In this document: piece by piece, positions 33,884-44,999 of the stretch
Numbering within the stretch: position 1 is the stretch's first letter
Layout: the number at the start of each line of letters is the position of its first letter
Origin: Dipteris shenzhenensis
Taxonomy: Eukaryota; Polypodiophyta; Polypodiopsida; Gleicheniales
Length of the DNA stretch: 64,000 nucleotides
Assembly (NCBI GenBank): GCA_047967505.1
Contig: CM106539.1
Reading direction: 5' to 3' (one strand)
Program-made: the position numbers and the translations under genes
Notes under the pieces: model-generated
What the model was told of the DNA's origin: nothing
The model's database searches: none
The model's input: the letters and a program-made list of their open reading frames with translations, nothing else

Positions 33884-33924
33884 CATCTAACCCTTTCTTT
33901 TTTAGCACTCTCTATGTGTTAGTG

Positions 33925-34990
33925 CTATGCACATATTCTGATGAAGTGCTCTCTAACATCAATGTGCTTTGTCTTGGAGTGATATATTGGATTCTTGGCC
34001 AATGCTTGAGCCAATTGATTATCACAGTATATTGTTGTTGGCTTTGATTCCTCAAAGTAATCTATTTCTAACGATAGTCTTCTAAGTCGTATAGCCTCAC
34101 ATGCACCTGTAGTGAGTGCTCTATATTTTGCTTCAGTTGAAGACAAAGAAACAATTGGCTATTTGTTTGAAAACCATGATATAGCACCTTGACCAAGGAA
34201 AAATGCATATCCCTGTGTGGATCTCCTAGTCTCATGATCTCCGGCATAGTCACTATCATAGTATCCATGCGACCTTGAATGAATTCCTCTATATTTTATT
34301 CCAAACTATCTTGTACCTCTGATGTATCTCAATACTCTTTTGGCTACATTCTAGCGAGACTGGTGGATCTGACATAAACTATGCAAGTGAGCTTACTACA
34401 TAACAGATATATGGCTGTGTAATAAATAGATAAATAAGAGATCCGATGAGCTACCTATAGTACCTGTCATTGACTATAGGCTTTTCAAAATCTTTTGTAA
34501 GTTTCAAACTTTGTTCCATGGGATTGGCTCCAATCTTGCAATCTACCATATGAAACTTCTTCAGGAGGCTGCCAACATATTTCAAATGACTCATGAAGGT
34601 GCTGTTTGAATCTCTCCAAAACTCAATAGCAAGACAATTGTGCATAAGTCCAAGATCTTTCAAGTCAAACTCTGAAGATAAGTCCTGTTTCAACTTTTTG
34701 ATGAAGCTATCCTTTCTTCCGATCACAATCAGATCATTTACGTATAAAAGTGCAATAGTGATGTCTTCCCCTTGGACTTTGTAGTAAAGTGTATGACACA
34801 TTAGATTTTATGTATCCTAGATTAGCAAAATACTTGTTGATTCTATTATACCAACTTCTGGTGCTTTGTTTAAGCCAAAGAGACTTTTCTTGAGATGGCA
34901 AACCTGATTCTCTTTTCATGATTCAACATAACCTACTGGTTGTTACATGTAGATTCCATTGTCTAGGTAACCATTGAGAAAAGCATTCTT
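33925..34990 (-). pseudogene. Old Copia RT-RNase H remnant
   Basis: RT pieces include KNAFLNGYLDN near 34980, SLFGLKQSTRSWYNRINKYF, and LLYVNDLIVIGRKDS, in which the catalytic YVDD has become YVND. The RNase H part reads DYAGDHETRRSTQGYAFFLG, SLSSTEAKYRALTTGACEAI and CDNQLAQALAKNPIYHSKTK. There are several frame changes between 34300 and 34800. The mutated active site and frame damage show that it is dead. Confidence 0.9.
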
Positions 34991-34999
34991 GACATTGAG

Positions 35000-37900
35000 T
35001 GGTACACATTCCGTTCTTCAATTTTGAGAGAAAGAAGGGCAAGAGAGATGAAGGGAAACCCAAAAATTAAACAGCTAGTTATGGAAGAGACTTACAGTCA
35101 AGATATTCCTTTTGAATGCTCGTCTATCTAAATCCACTCATTTGGGTTGGTGGTAAATCAAGGATAGTAAGAATGCCCATGCACCTATGTGCAAGGAGAG
35201 CAATGACATGGACTCTAGAGTTTTTGCCATTCCATCGCTTTGAATTTGGTGTTCAAATATAAACGACATTCTCCACATTAAAGCTAAGGCTACGATTGAA
35301 TCATAGGTCTCTACAGTAATAATCCATGTGGCTCAAAGCAACAAAATATGTATATTCAGAGGCTCGTAGCCATTGATCAATGACAAAAGCATCTTCGAGA
35401 GCAAGGCACATTTTTCTCTAACTGCTTTTTGAAGTAGTCATCAACCTAGTTGATTTGTGACCACAAGTTTACAAGCATCATTTGGCTTCTTCATTTGTTT
35501 GCAACTCCATCGGACTCCTTTCTCTATCAATCAATCCACAAAGGAATTTGAAATTCCATCATGCATTTGAGTATTTCATGCAAACAGATTTGGGTTAGCA
35601 ATCATTTCTTCCGATTAGGAGAGAGAACTACAGATTGTGCATATAGAAGGAGTAGATGTAGCTTGAATATTTATGCATGCTTGTAGTCATGGATGATGTT
35701 CCATAGCTATTGATTACATGGTGTTGGTGAGATGGGTTGAGAGAGTTTGAAGCATTGTCAAAGTTGTGAGGAGAAGTTAGTAGCACTAAAGAAAACTTTG
35801 ATCAATGATGTTCTGTTGTTTCTAATCAGGTGGTGGACTACATACACAATTTGCTAATATAAAGATGCTTGTAAGGAGGGACTTATACCATTGTTTTGAC
35901 AACCCACAATGCACAAATGGTCATGGAAGCAGACGAGAAGATGAAAGAGGAAGGGCTAGAGATCAGCTTAGTTCTTAGTTTCTATATCGATTTGGGTGTG
36001 TGTCCATAGGGTTTCCGTTCATCCTTGGATCTCTTGATCTCAGCTGACCTTCTTGAATCTCGATGCAACATTCCTTCAACCTCTTGATCTCTTGATCTTC
36101 GCTGACCTTCTTGAATCTCGATCCATAAGATTTTCTATCGTTTCATCCATCGATTGTTACTGCTTGAACATTATCTTTCTCTAGCTTTTTGCATTGTACA
36201 TAGAAAATTTCCCCTTTTGATCATTTTTTTCCTTTGTTTTGGCTAGATTTCTTTTTTCCCTCTTGCTTTTACATACATTCTCTTTATCTTCAAAAAGCAC
36301 CACATAAGGTATTGCTCCATTCGCTTTGCTTCCTCGGTTTTCTGTTTGCCTATTTTGCAATTTGTGTGGAATTGCATTGTAGGGCCTTAGTGGGATCCCC
36401 ACCTTATTATTATCAATCGTTCGCTGATACTATGTAGAGTTGAATCGCATTGGAAGCACCAACACACAACCCTAGGTGATGACTTTCCATGGATCCAAAT
36501 GTCCCCGCCTTGCCAACTAAAACCCAAGCCTATAAGTCACCACAAAATGTGGGTAAAACACGGAGGAGAGGACTTATTGCTAGAGATGAGTTCAACTTCA
36601 GGGATGCAACACGAGGGCTCAGTGGAGCAGTGGGCTTCAGCATAAGTAACACCACTAGGATATCTGTTCAATCCTTAAGAAATCTCTCCTCATATTATGT
36701 TGTTTTTTTACTTATTCTAAAATGTTAATCTTGCACATGTATCCAAAAATTCCCTTTTTACTACCGTGGTCGTTGTTGATTTTCTTGTGAACGAGCAAAA
36801 CATTGGCATTCGATATAATCCCAAACACTAAAAGCGGTAGAGCAATATTCACCTTTGGAATGATAGTGTAGGGGAACAATGCATGAGTTAATACTTGGAA
36901 GTCCTAAGAGAAGCAATTGTGTGTGAGATGTCAATTCGCCAAGCATTGGTGTTCAATTTTTTGATGAAAGCATCTTTAGATTTCCAATGCAACTATACTA
37001 GCGTTCTAGGCTTTCCATCTGACCCATCTTGAAACATGGACCAAGGAGTCTAACATGTACGCGAGCCAGTGGGTGGCAAACCCATGGACTCATAAGGGAC
37101 CTGAGAGGTTAATTTGTAAGGTGGTTTTTTATCAAGCATTAATAGAAGTTCCTATTTTTTGTTTTAAAAAAAAGATAGTCCTCTGCCAAGTCTAGGTGTT
37201 CTTTGACTTTGATTTCTTTATGATCTTGATTATTAATCCATTCAAATTCTAGGATTAGCCTATTCTACATCTAGGTCTACTTTGGTCATAGAATAAGTTG
37301 CTCCCCATCTAAGGCTCCCCTGAATAGAAAAAGTCAAGACCCTAACAACAAGGGTTTGGTTCTGGTCTGGTCCAATCTGGTATAGATCCATGTCCGATTT
37401 GCCCAAGTTTGCTAGTCCAAGTCCAGCCTATTCAAGGTCTAGGTCCAGTTTGTGTCCTAGATTTTGGTCTATTCTAGTTTGATCTCATCTTCTCCTAGAT
37501 CTAAGTCTACTCTAGTTCAGATCCTTAAAAATTTGGGTCAATCTAGCCTATAGAGAAGTTGATCTAATCAAACAACCTTGATAGAAAGATCGTTTAGTCC
37601 AAGGAATGGAAGTCATTCTTGGATCCCAACTAATCAAATGGCATACCCACAATTGAGAAAGAGGACTAGATTTTGGTGGATGAAACTTGAGAGTATTTGT
37701 TCCATCAAGGTGAACTCTCCATATTGAAAGATTCATGACCTTGGTTTGGCCTATTTCACATTTGGTTTTCCTTGTTCTAGATCTTACTCTAGTCTAGGAT
37801 GATTCTAGCCTATTCTAGATCTGAGTCTAGCTTGGTGGGTTCACGTTCAATCTAGGTCCTAGATCCAAGTCAAAAAATGGGTTCTTCCCTAGTTAATTAT

Positions 37901-38150
37901 CCCTTGAATAGGATAGATGATGACCCATTAGTATGGGAGACAGATTGGCTTCACATTGCCATCATTGATGATGAGATCCGCCCACCCTACTTTCAATGTT
38001 CCACTCTCTCTAGAGTGATGTAAGAAGCATTGGAAGACAGAAGTTGTTTACATAGTCATCTAACATTATTATATCAAAGAGTTGCAAATTCCTAAGAGGA
38101 AAAAAAAGCATTCTATAGTTTGCAACACAAAGATAATATCCATTTCCCAA
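35000..38150. other. Unassigned DNA inside the old Copia region
   Basis: No Copia domain was recognised. 36021-36122 is a tandem duplication (GACCTTCTTGAATCTCGAT.CA). 37180-37870 is low-complexity with recurrent TCTAG/CTAGATCT/AGGTCTAG words. GCTGATACTATG at 36424-36435 resembles a reversed primer-binding site but has no supporting LTR. This may be one or more further insertions too decayed to name. Confidence 0.5.
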
Positions 38151-38694
38151 TAATGTTTAAACTACATACCAACTTTAAAGGAATCAGATCAATATAGGAA
38201 ATGTGTTTTTGGCAAGGAAAACTCTCTTTGTATTCCCCAGTTCTTGCAAAACCCAATAAAGTATTTGGAAACATATTCTCCCCCATTGTAAGATCTAAGG
38301 CATTTGATTCGATGTCTCTACCATAGTCTTGACCTCTTTAGTAGTTAAAATATTTGCTTCATGGTTTTGGGTGTAGTCTTCAATAAATGTGATGACAAAA
38401 TGTGACAAAATATTTGCTACTACCAAGTGATGGCGTATTGGTCATATACCATGCAATATCACTATGCACCAGCTCTATTGGTCTCTTGGCTCATGTGGCC
38501 TAACCCTTAGAGAAAGGTTCCCTTTAATGTTTCCCATAAGACTCCTTCACATGAATCCCCCTCTTTTATTGATGGGAGTCCTTTCACCATGTTCTTCCAT
38601 TCAAGCAACTACATGGATCTAAATTTAAGATTCATATACCTTTGTTGCCTTAACTAAGAGTCTTAGGTGCAATCATGCATACTCTCTGACCAAG
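38150..38694 (-). pseudogene. Old Copia integrase remnant
   Basis: AKRPIELVHSDIAWYMTNTP and SSKYFVTFIEDYT give the first catalytic Asp region of a Copia integrase. A pre-integrase-like stretch precedes it toward 38690. Multiple stops and shifts occur. The nested LTR element begins at 38699, immediately upstream in reading direction. Confidence 0.8.
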
Positions 38695-38698
38695 GATT

Positions 38699-39024
38699 TG
38701 TTGGAATATGCAGCCAAAGTGAGTCTAAAATGAGTGTTCTAAGTGGTCTAGGAGTGGTTTTATAGTCTAGTGAATCGTAGACATGCCACGTGTCATATTG
38801 GGAGATATCCCATAGACATTGTGACTTTCTAGAGTCTAGTGGCACACTATATAGTGTTGTACTTGTCTATTGTCTAATATATCAGTCAGCATCAAGCTTT
38901 ATATCATGTGAGTATTTTGGTTATCATTCCCTAGCACTTGTTCTTTCATTTTCCTTTCCATTTTGCTTTTCATTATGCTTTCCACATTTCCATTCCATTC
39001 CTAGCTAGCCACTAGATCTCTTCA
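38699..39024 (+). repeat. 5' LTR of the nested element
   Basis: 326 bp from TGTTGGAATATG to CTAGATCTCTTCA, including ATGTGGCA-facing primer site immediately after. Closely similar to 40779-41243 apart from the insertion in the latter. Confidence 0.87.
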
Positions 39025-40778
39025 TGTGGCATCAGAGCTATGTTCCTAAACCTGCTCTCTCTTTCCCTTTCCCTTTCCCTTTCCCTTCCAAGAGGTTGAG
39101 GTGAGGGAGTCCAATGAAGCTACTCTACCTCCTCCTTAGGAGGCTTCCCTCTTCTCTCCTTCCTTGAGCTCTCTTCTCCATGCCATGATCTACCACGTGT
39201 CTTCTCGTTCCTTTTGCTACATCTTTCTGTGACCTGCAGACAATGTGATGCTTCTATCCGGATCTAGAAGTAGAATCATGGCTTTATGTCTTTAGCAAAG
39301 TTGTAGAGGACCTTGAGTACTACAAATTTCGTTTTTACACCATTTTAATCTAAGTTTTCTATGAAAAGTTACAACCCTTGCAAAAAGTGACAAAATTTGT
39401 TTCTGCGCATGAATTTTGTTATGGAGCTCAATGATTTGACAGCCTAAGCATGATGCAACCACCTCAACATGGAGCTGTCCATCATCTTCATTATTTACCT
39501 CTGCTCTAGCCTGCCATTTGCTCCTTTTGTCCGACATTCTCTTGGAGCTGCTGCCTGCAAGTTGGTGCCCATATTCTGCTCGTAATTCTCTTGGAGCTGC
39601 TTTCCTTCTACTTTTGTCTACCATGAAGAAGTTCCAAACTTGCTCTAGCTCATGAAGAACTTATCAAGGTGATCTTTCCATAGTTACACTTGCTGTCCAC
39701 GCTGCCTCTATTTTCTCTGCCCTCATTTGATGTGAGCTCTTCACATTACATTGTGGTGACTCCTTTACATGACTACTCCAAACTTTGGTGAAGACTTTTT
39801 GAGCTAGATGTGAGTTTTCCAATACTACTCCGACACACTCCACTATAGTGATCTCTCTGATTAGTGCATTACATCGAGCTTGATGTACACCACTCTACAT
39901 CAACAAGTAACTTCTTCAACATTGCTTATTCAATCGGTGCCTGAGGTACTTCGCATTGATTGACTTCCCGATTGGTTGTGGTACCTAAGGCTTCTACTTC
40001 GACATTAGTGACTCTCCTTCCAGCATTTTGAGAGTCATCATGTGAGTGCTCCATGTAGCTACTCCATGGACTTCACCAGCACATATTTTAGGGCATTCCT
40101 ACCTAGCGCTTCATTGACATCATCATCGACTCGCAGGGATGTGCACACATGTGTAGTGGCTACTTGGAGGACATCTCTTATCATAAGAGATCTATTTTTT
40201 ATTACTACATACTTGATGTTATTTTGGGTTCCTCTGCCCTGGGGAGTCCCCCTAAAATGATATGTAATGAGTGTTTGGTTTTCATTGAGTCTAAAGGTCC
40301 TCTGCCTTGGATAGTCCTTCTAAAAAGATGTATTGGGTTTCCTAACTTTTTGGTGTGTGGCTTCCTAACATGTCCTGTTATGAAGCCAAGGGGAGATGTA
40401 TTGTGGGAGCCATGTATTGGCTTTGATAGGTTTAGAGGGGGAGCGGGAGCCATGTATTGGCTTTGATAGGTCTCATTATTAAGCCTAGCCGAGTTCCAGG
40501 ATGTTGGTGTATTCCTAGACCTATGAGATGGTCATGTAGCCATGTTATAACGTGAGCCTCTGAGCATGTTGAGTCTCAAGCCATGAGAGTGCTTGGATCA
40601 ACCTCTACACACGCTCAGACTTTAGCCTCTGAGTTACATAGGGTGCACAGTTTAATGACCATCATTGTCATGCTCTGTTCTTGGTTCCATTCCAATAGTC
40701 CCTCACCTTAGACCGTCATTGTCATGTTCTATTCTTGGATTTATTCCAGTAGTCTCTCACCTTGCCTTCATGGGGGGG
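39025..40778 (+). other. Interior of the nested element, no recognised gene
   Basis: It starts with a TTTCCC repeat (39058-39090). Short plus-strand frames (for example at 40042-40260 and 40149-40466) have no known domain. TCTGCC.TGG..AGTCC.CCT recurs near 40225 and 40298. 40540-40750 is shared, in reverse orientation, with 53163-53325, so the two elements belong to related families. Confidence 0.6.
39027..39038 (+). other. Primer-binding site of the nested element
   Basis: TGGCATCAGAGC differs from the common TGGTATCAGAGC by one base and lies 2 bp after the LTR. Confidence 0.8.
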
Positions 40779-41243
40779 TGTTGGAATATGAAACCAAAGT
40801 GAGTCTAAAATGAGTGTTCTAGGTGGTCTAGGAGTGGTTTTATAGTCTAGTGAGTCCTAGACATACCACGTGTCATATTGGGAGATATCCCATAGACATT
40901 GTGACTTTCTAGAGTCTAGTGGCACACTATATAGTGTTGTACTTGTCTATTGTCTAATATATTAATCAACATTAAGCTTTATATCATGTGAGTATTTTGG
41001 TTATCATTGCCTAGCACTTGTTCTTTCATTTTGGCTGTATGGACGAGCATGCAGGGAGACTCCCGTGCAGCCTTAGCTAGGAGGGCTTTTTTCTTCAGGG
41101 AATCTCTCTCTCTCTCACTTCAGCACTTCAGGGCATGAAGGCAAATTCCCCACCCTCTTTCTGTCTGAGATCCTTTCCATTTTACTTTTCATTATGCTTT
41201 CCACATTTCCATTCCGTTCCTAGCTAGCTACTAGATCTCTTCA
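40779..41243 (+). repeat. 3' LTR of the nested element, with internal insertion
   Basis: It matches the 5' LTR except for about 133 extra bases at roughly 41034-41167. The insert starts GCTGTATGGACGAGCATGCA, contains a short dyad (GCATGCAGGGAG/CTCCCGTGCAGC) and a CT run, and has no LTR counterpart. Confidence 0.85.
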
Positions 41244-41600
41244 AGATTGTAGCTGTCGACTTATAAAAAATGCATCTCATGTCCAATGATCTCTTTTCGA
41301 GTGAAAATAACACCTCCTTCTCTCATCTAAGCCTAAGAGTTCTGACCTTTTGATCAACACATTGTTTGATTGACATAAGTTCATGGAAAGTCACAGAACA
41401 TCACAAATGAACTTTGCCTTCCCATTTGGAAGCTTAACTAGTATGTCACCAATGCCTTTGACTAGAAGTGGATGATTGTCTCCTAGATGAACATCTAGAT
41501 CTCCCTGGACTAGATCAAGTGTCTTGGATCAATTAAATCTACAACACATATGTTGTGATGCACCGGAATCCAACCTCACGGTGGTTAGTTTTCTTTGATG
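41244..41600 (-). pseudogene. Old Copia protease and pre-integrase remnant
   Basis: RLDSGASQHMCCRFN at 41570-41540 on the minus strand carries the aspartic protease signature DSGAS. The following LVKGIGDILVKLPNGKAKFI resembles the Copia segment between protease and pre-integrase. Many stops follow. Protease cleaves the Copia polyprotein. Confidence 0.8.
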
Positions 41601-41799
41601 CACTCAACGGTGTGCATAGTTTGATGTCCTTCATGAATACGGCATTGCATAACTTGCCTGCCCCAACAAGTGGCATCCTTGTCATTGCGCATCACATTTG
41701 TATTGAGGAATCACCCCTTTTTGGCCCATCAAAGTCATACTCAACTTTTGCTACATGTGCTTTCCATTGTTTCCAGGTCTAGCCATTGGCTTGCTACGG

Positions 41800-42593
41800 C
41801 AATCTCTGACAATGTGACCCAACTTTTCACATTCCATAGAGTTTGACTTTTCTCTTTGCAAATGGCTTCTGCTTAGTAAAGAATGTTGTCTCTGTTGGCT
41901 TGAGTGTTCTTGTTATGTCCAGGCTTGGACTTTGGACTTTCATGATGATGTGCATTCCTTTGAGGCCTCTTGCATTTGAACTACATATTGGGCATCTTGG
42001 CCACCAGTGCACCTTCAACATGGTCATCCCTCAATCCTTTTCTCGGATACGCCTCTGCGATCAATGGGCTTATTATTCCATCATACTTGAGAGTTGTGCC
42101 TCTGGCAATCACTGCAACCTTGAGGATTTCATAGGATGGGGGTAGACTCTGAAGTATTCATTCAACAACTCTGGATCATCCATTTCAAAACCCTAAGGAT
42201 CTTCTTCTTGTTTAAATGAGGTTGCAATGCATCTCCTTCTTCCAAATGAAGATTTTCCAACTATCTTCAAATTAAGATGTGTGACGAATGTCTTACCCTC
42301 ATAAATGTTTGTTAGTGTAGTTCACATCTGAAATGCATCCATTAAATGCACCACTTGAGAGAACATTATATTATTTAGGCATATTTTAAAAACATCCATT
42401 GCTTTGGCATTTATCTCATCAAAGGCATCTTTTATGCTTGTGGGGCATTTTGTGCTACAGCTTGCACTTTTCCATCAATAAGCGCCCATAACTTTTGAGT
42501 TACAAAGAGGTTATTTATTCGACATTTTTAGATATGGAAATTGTTGCCATCAAAGTCAAGAGTTTTTGGCACACAAAACTCTTCCAGTGATGT
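41800..42593 (-). pseudogene. Old Copia Gag remnant
   Basis: The frame opens at 42593 (MTSLEEFCVPKTLDFDGNNF) and soon meets stops and frame changes. Near 41845-41800 it has GHIVRDCRSKPM, the second half of a zinc knuckle whose first two Cys are damaged. Order and orientation fit the protease and integrase pieces downstream. Confidence 0.75.
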
Positions 42594-42689
42594 CATTTTT
42601 TTAATGAATCAAGCAGAGATCAAGCACTTGTTCCTTGAGGATAATGAAAATCCAAGAAAAGACCTTACAGTGATTAGAGTGCAATGGAA

Positions 42690-42965
42690 AGCGATATAAG
42701 GTGTTGGAGCTCCCCCAAAGGGCAAAATTTTTTCTAGTAAAGGGTGTAAATTAGAATACGATATTGGGGGTTGGAGCACGTCCAAAGGGAAAAATTGTGT
42801 TCTAATGCACTATGCAGTGTGAAAGAACAAGTGGAAGAGGGAAAGCCTTGGAAAAATACTTTGGGGGAAGTTGAGTGCAATAGAAAATGATATGAGAGTT
42901 TGGCGCTTTCCCAAGCTTCCAAATTGCAATCTAATGCACAATTTTAAATAGCACGTGGAAAGGGA
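42690..42965. repeat. Degenerate ~100-bp repeat, about three units
   Basis: TTGGAGC.CC.CCAAAGGG, ATTAGAGTGCAATGGAAAGC and CTAATGCAC words recur in drifting order. The units are much diverged. Confidence 0.5.
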
Positions 42966-43139
42966 GAGGGAACCTTAGGGTAGCCACTTTTCTTTTTTCC
43001 TCCTTCTTGATCGCATTTCGTTCCACTTGCTCAACATGTGGCTACCACCTCACTTTACCTTTTTCTCCTCCTCTCCTTCTTTCGTGCTCCAAGCTCTTTA
43101 CCTCATGTGCCTTCTCTTCAGCTTCTCCTACGCACTCTT

Positions 43140-43262
43140 CTTATTTTGTATAGAGAGTGTACATTTCATAAAGCCAATTTTGTGTGCTCTCTATCATCCT
43201 CTTTGTTGTGCGCATTGAGTATTAGGCTATCTATCCTCTTTCACATGGTATTAAAGCAGTAA
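43140..43262 (+). repeat. LTR end with primer-binding site (inverted pair, left)
   Basis: GAGAGTGTACATTTCATAAA ... GTGCGCATTGAGTATTAGGC ... TCTTTCACA is followed by TGGTATTAAAGC (43246-43257), a Met-type primer site. It matches 43905-44035 in reverse complement. Confidence 0.72.
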
Positions 43263-43904
43263 AGTGTTGCCTAATAGGTGAAGTTTTTGATTGTGTGTCA
43301 AAGGGTGTTGGGATTTTGAATTCGATGATGCCGCACTATTGTTGGAGAGGATTGTGTGTCAGGGAACGTGTTGCTCTCCTCCAATTAGCTAACTTTTAAA
43401 TCTATGAAAGGTTCCCTTAGAGACGGTTATTGTGCAAGGCTTGCTAGGTATGCTTGTAGAGTTTTGTTGTGAGTGTCTTGCAAAGGTTGCCAAGGGTGTG
43501 TCCCTCTCATGGTGAAAGGCTTCTTCATTTTGAGTTTCAAAGTTGCATGCAAGTTTTCTCTATCAGTGTCAATGTTTTGAAGGAGAGCTTTGCAAAAAGG
43601 GTTGTTGAGTGGAGTCTTGTGTTTATTTTTGGGTTACTAATGTCTCTCTCTTCCCTCAATGTTTTCAAAAGAGTGCTGCTTGCAAACAAAGCTACAAAAA
43701 GGAAGAGAGTTCAAGTTGAGACTACTACATTTTAAGTCCTTTGAGAAGGTTCCTCAAAGAAAGGTTCAAACATATCTTCAAAAGAAGAGTTTCCAAAGAA
43801 AGGTTGTAGAATATTTTAGAAGAAAAAGACCTTGCAAGTAATAGCAAGCAAGGAGAAGTCATGAAACTTGAAGCAGTAAGGCATGCTCAAAGGATCTCAA
43901 CCAG

Positions 43905-44035
43905 TAGAGGCAAACAAAGAAAGGCGAGCTTTGATACCATGTGAAAGCGCACACACAATCCAATACTCAATGCACATAGCAAAGAGGATGAGAGAGAAAG
44001 CACATAGTTGGCTATACAAAATGTACACCCTCTAT
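43905..44035 (-). repeat. LTR end with primer-binding site (inverted pair, right)
   Basis: On the minus strand TTTGCTATGTGCATTGAGTA ... GCTTTCACA is followed by TGGTATCAAAGC (43939-43928). The primer sites of both copies point at each other across about 670 bp of unassigned DNA, so this is not an ordinary direct LTR pair. Confidence 0.75.
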
Positions 44036-44234
44036 GGTGGCAAAAAGATGAACATGATACAATATATATATAACCCTGATTTCATAAGCACTATATACAC
44101 CAAGACTTAGGATCCCTTCTAGAGTCCTCTATTCTACTATTCGTCTACCCATATATACGACATATGAATATATGTACCACCATATGTGCATGGATGATGA
44201 CCAACCTAATGACCCATACTTCAACATCGTTTAA

Positions 44235-44948
44235 ATAATATCAAATTTGTAGGCATCCCCATGAATTCCTTTTGTATTTTTGTACCATGACTAGTATACA
44301 CAAGGGTGAAGGCCACCACATCCAACACCCCCTGTGGATGACCTCGAAGCACCAAATCCAAGCACTAACCAAATCAATACCAACACATCAAACAAGGCCG
44401 CATGGACAATCTACACGGGGTCATCAAATCAAAGCTTCCCAAAGAGCCTCAAACATCATGCAGCCGATAGGTGCTGGCAACCATATGACATAATAATGTT
44501 GCACTAAAAATCACATTGTGAATCACAACCCTCCACAGAAAGAGCACACTGATGGCCCACTGTGTAGATCGTGGCAACTCTGCAAAACACACAGGTCCAT
44601 GGATCCAAAAATAGCACAACCTAGCACGTGTCAACATACACGATCACCGCCTTGCTCTGATACCATGAAAGCACGTAGAGCATGCCAAGCGTCACCTAGA
44701 GGTGCTCGGTACAAGGTCTCCCCATAGCCACTCACAAAGCTCCACAGCCTCCCAAAAAGTCTTGGGAGGGGATGACTGTGGAGACCTCAAGAGTCTTTTA
44801 TATTCAAGGTTCCCCTAGGGGCACAAGTGCTTATGCGATGCACCCTCCGCATGTATATGTGTCCAATTTGTGAAGCATCCCCCCAAATTCCTTTTGATTT
44901 TTGTACCATGACCAATATACACGAGGGTGAAGGCCACCACATCCAACA
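44235..44948 (-). mobile_element. TRIM-like LTR element with 0.34-kb interior
   Basis: The right LTR (44668-44948) and a truncated left LTR (about 44235-44327) share CCTTTTG.TTTTTGTACCATG, ATACAC.AGGGTGAAGGCCAC and the end CACATCCAACA. The interior (44328-44665) has a purine tract next to the left copy (minus-strand CAGGGGG) and TGGTATCAGAGC next to the right copy (44665-44654). No coding capacity fits in it, as in terminal-repeat retrotransposons in miniature. The left LTR lacks roughly its first two thirds. Confidence 0.75.
44654..44665 (-). other. Primer-binding site of the TRIM-like element
   Basis: A perfect TGGTATCAGAGC on the minus strand. Confidence 0.88.
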
Positions 44949-44999
44949 ATATGGGATAGGCACAAGATTATGCTCTTATCTTTTGCAACGCATGCATGG

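Larger units (their letters stand above)
38699..41243 (+). mobile_element. Short non-autonomous LTR element nested in old Copia
   Basis: Two LTRs starting TGTTGGAATATG flank a 1.75-kb interior with a Met-tRNA-like primer-binding site (39027-39038) and a G-rich purine tract (40771-40778), but no reverse transcriptase or Gag pattern. Flanks GGATT (38694-38698) and AGATT (41244-41248) match at four of five bases, a plausible decayed target-site duplication. The Copia integrase and protease on either side run in the opposite strand direction, so this element is the younger insertion. Confidence 0.82.
33925..42593 (-). mobile_element. Very old Copia element, split by later insertion
   Basis: Copia domains occur in minus-strand order over 8.7 kb: gag (42593-41800), protease (41600-41500), pre-integrase/integrase (38690-38150) and RT-RNase H (34990-33925). 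A non-autonomous LTR element (38699-41243) separates protease from integrase, and about 3.1 kb of unplaced DNA (35000-38150) separates integrase from RT. LTRs were not recognised. Reading frames are broken throughout, much more than in the 24.8-30.4 kb element. Confidence 0.78.

Noticed and set aside
36424-36435. Reversed primer-binding site (GCTGATACTATG) of another LTR element
   Set aside because: Two or more mismatches to the usual site and no LTR ends or second copy nearby.
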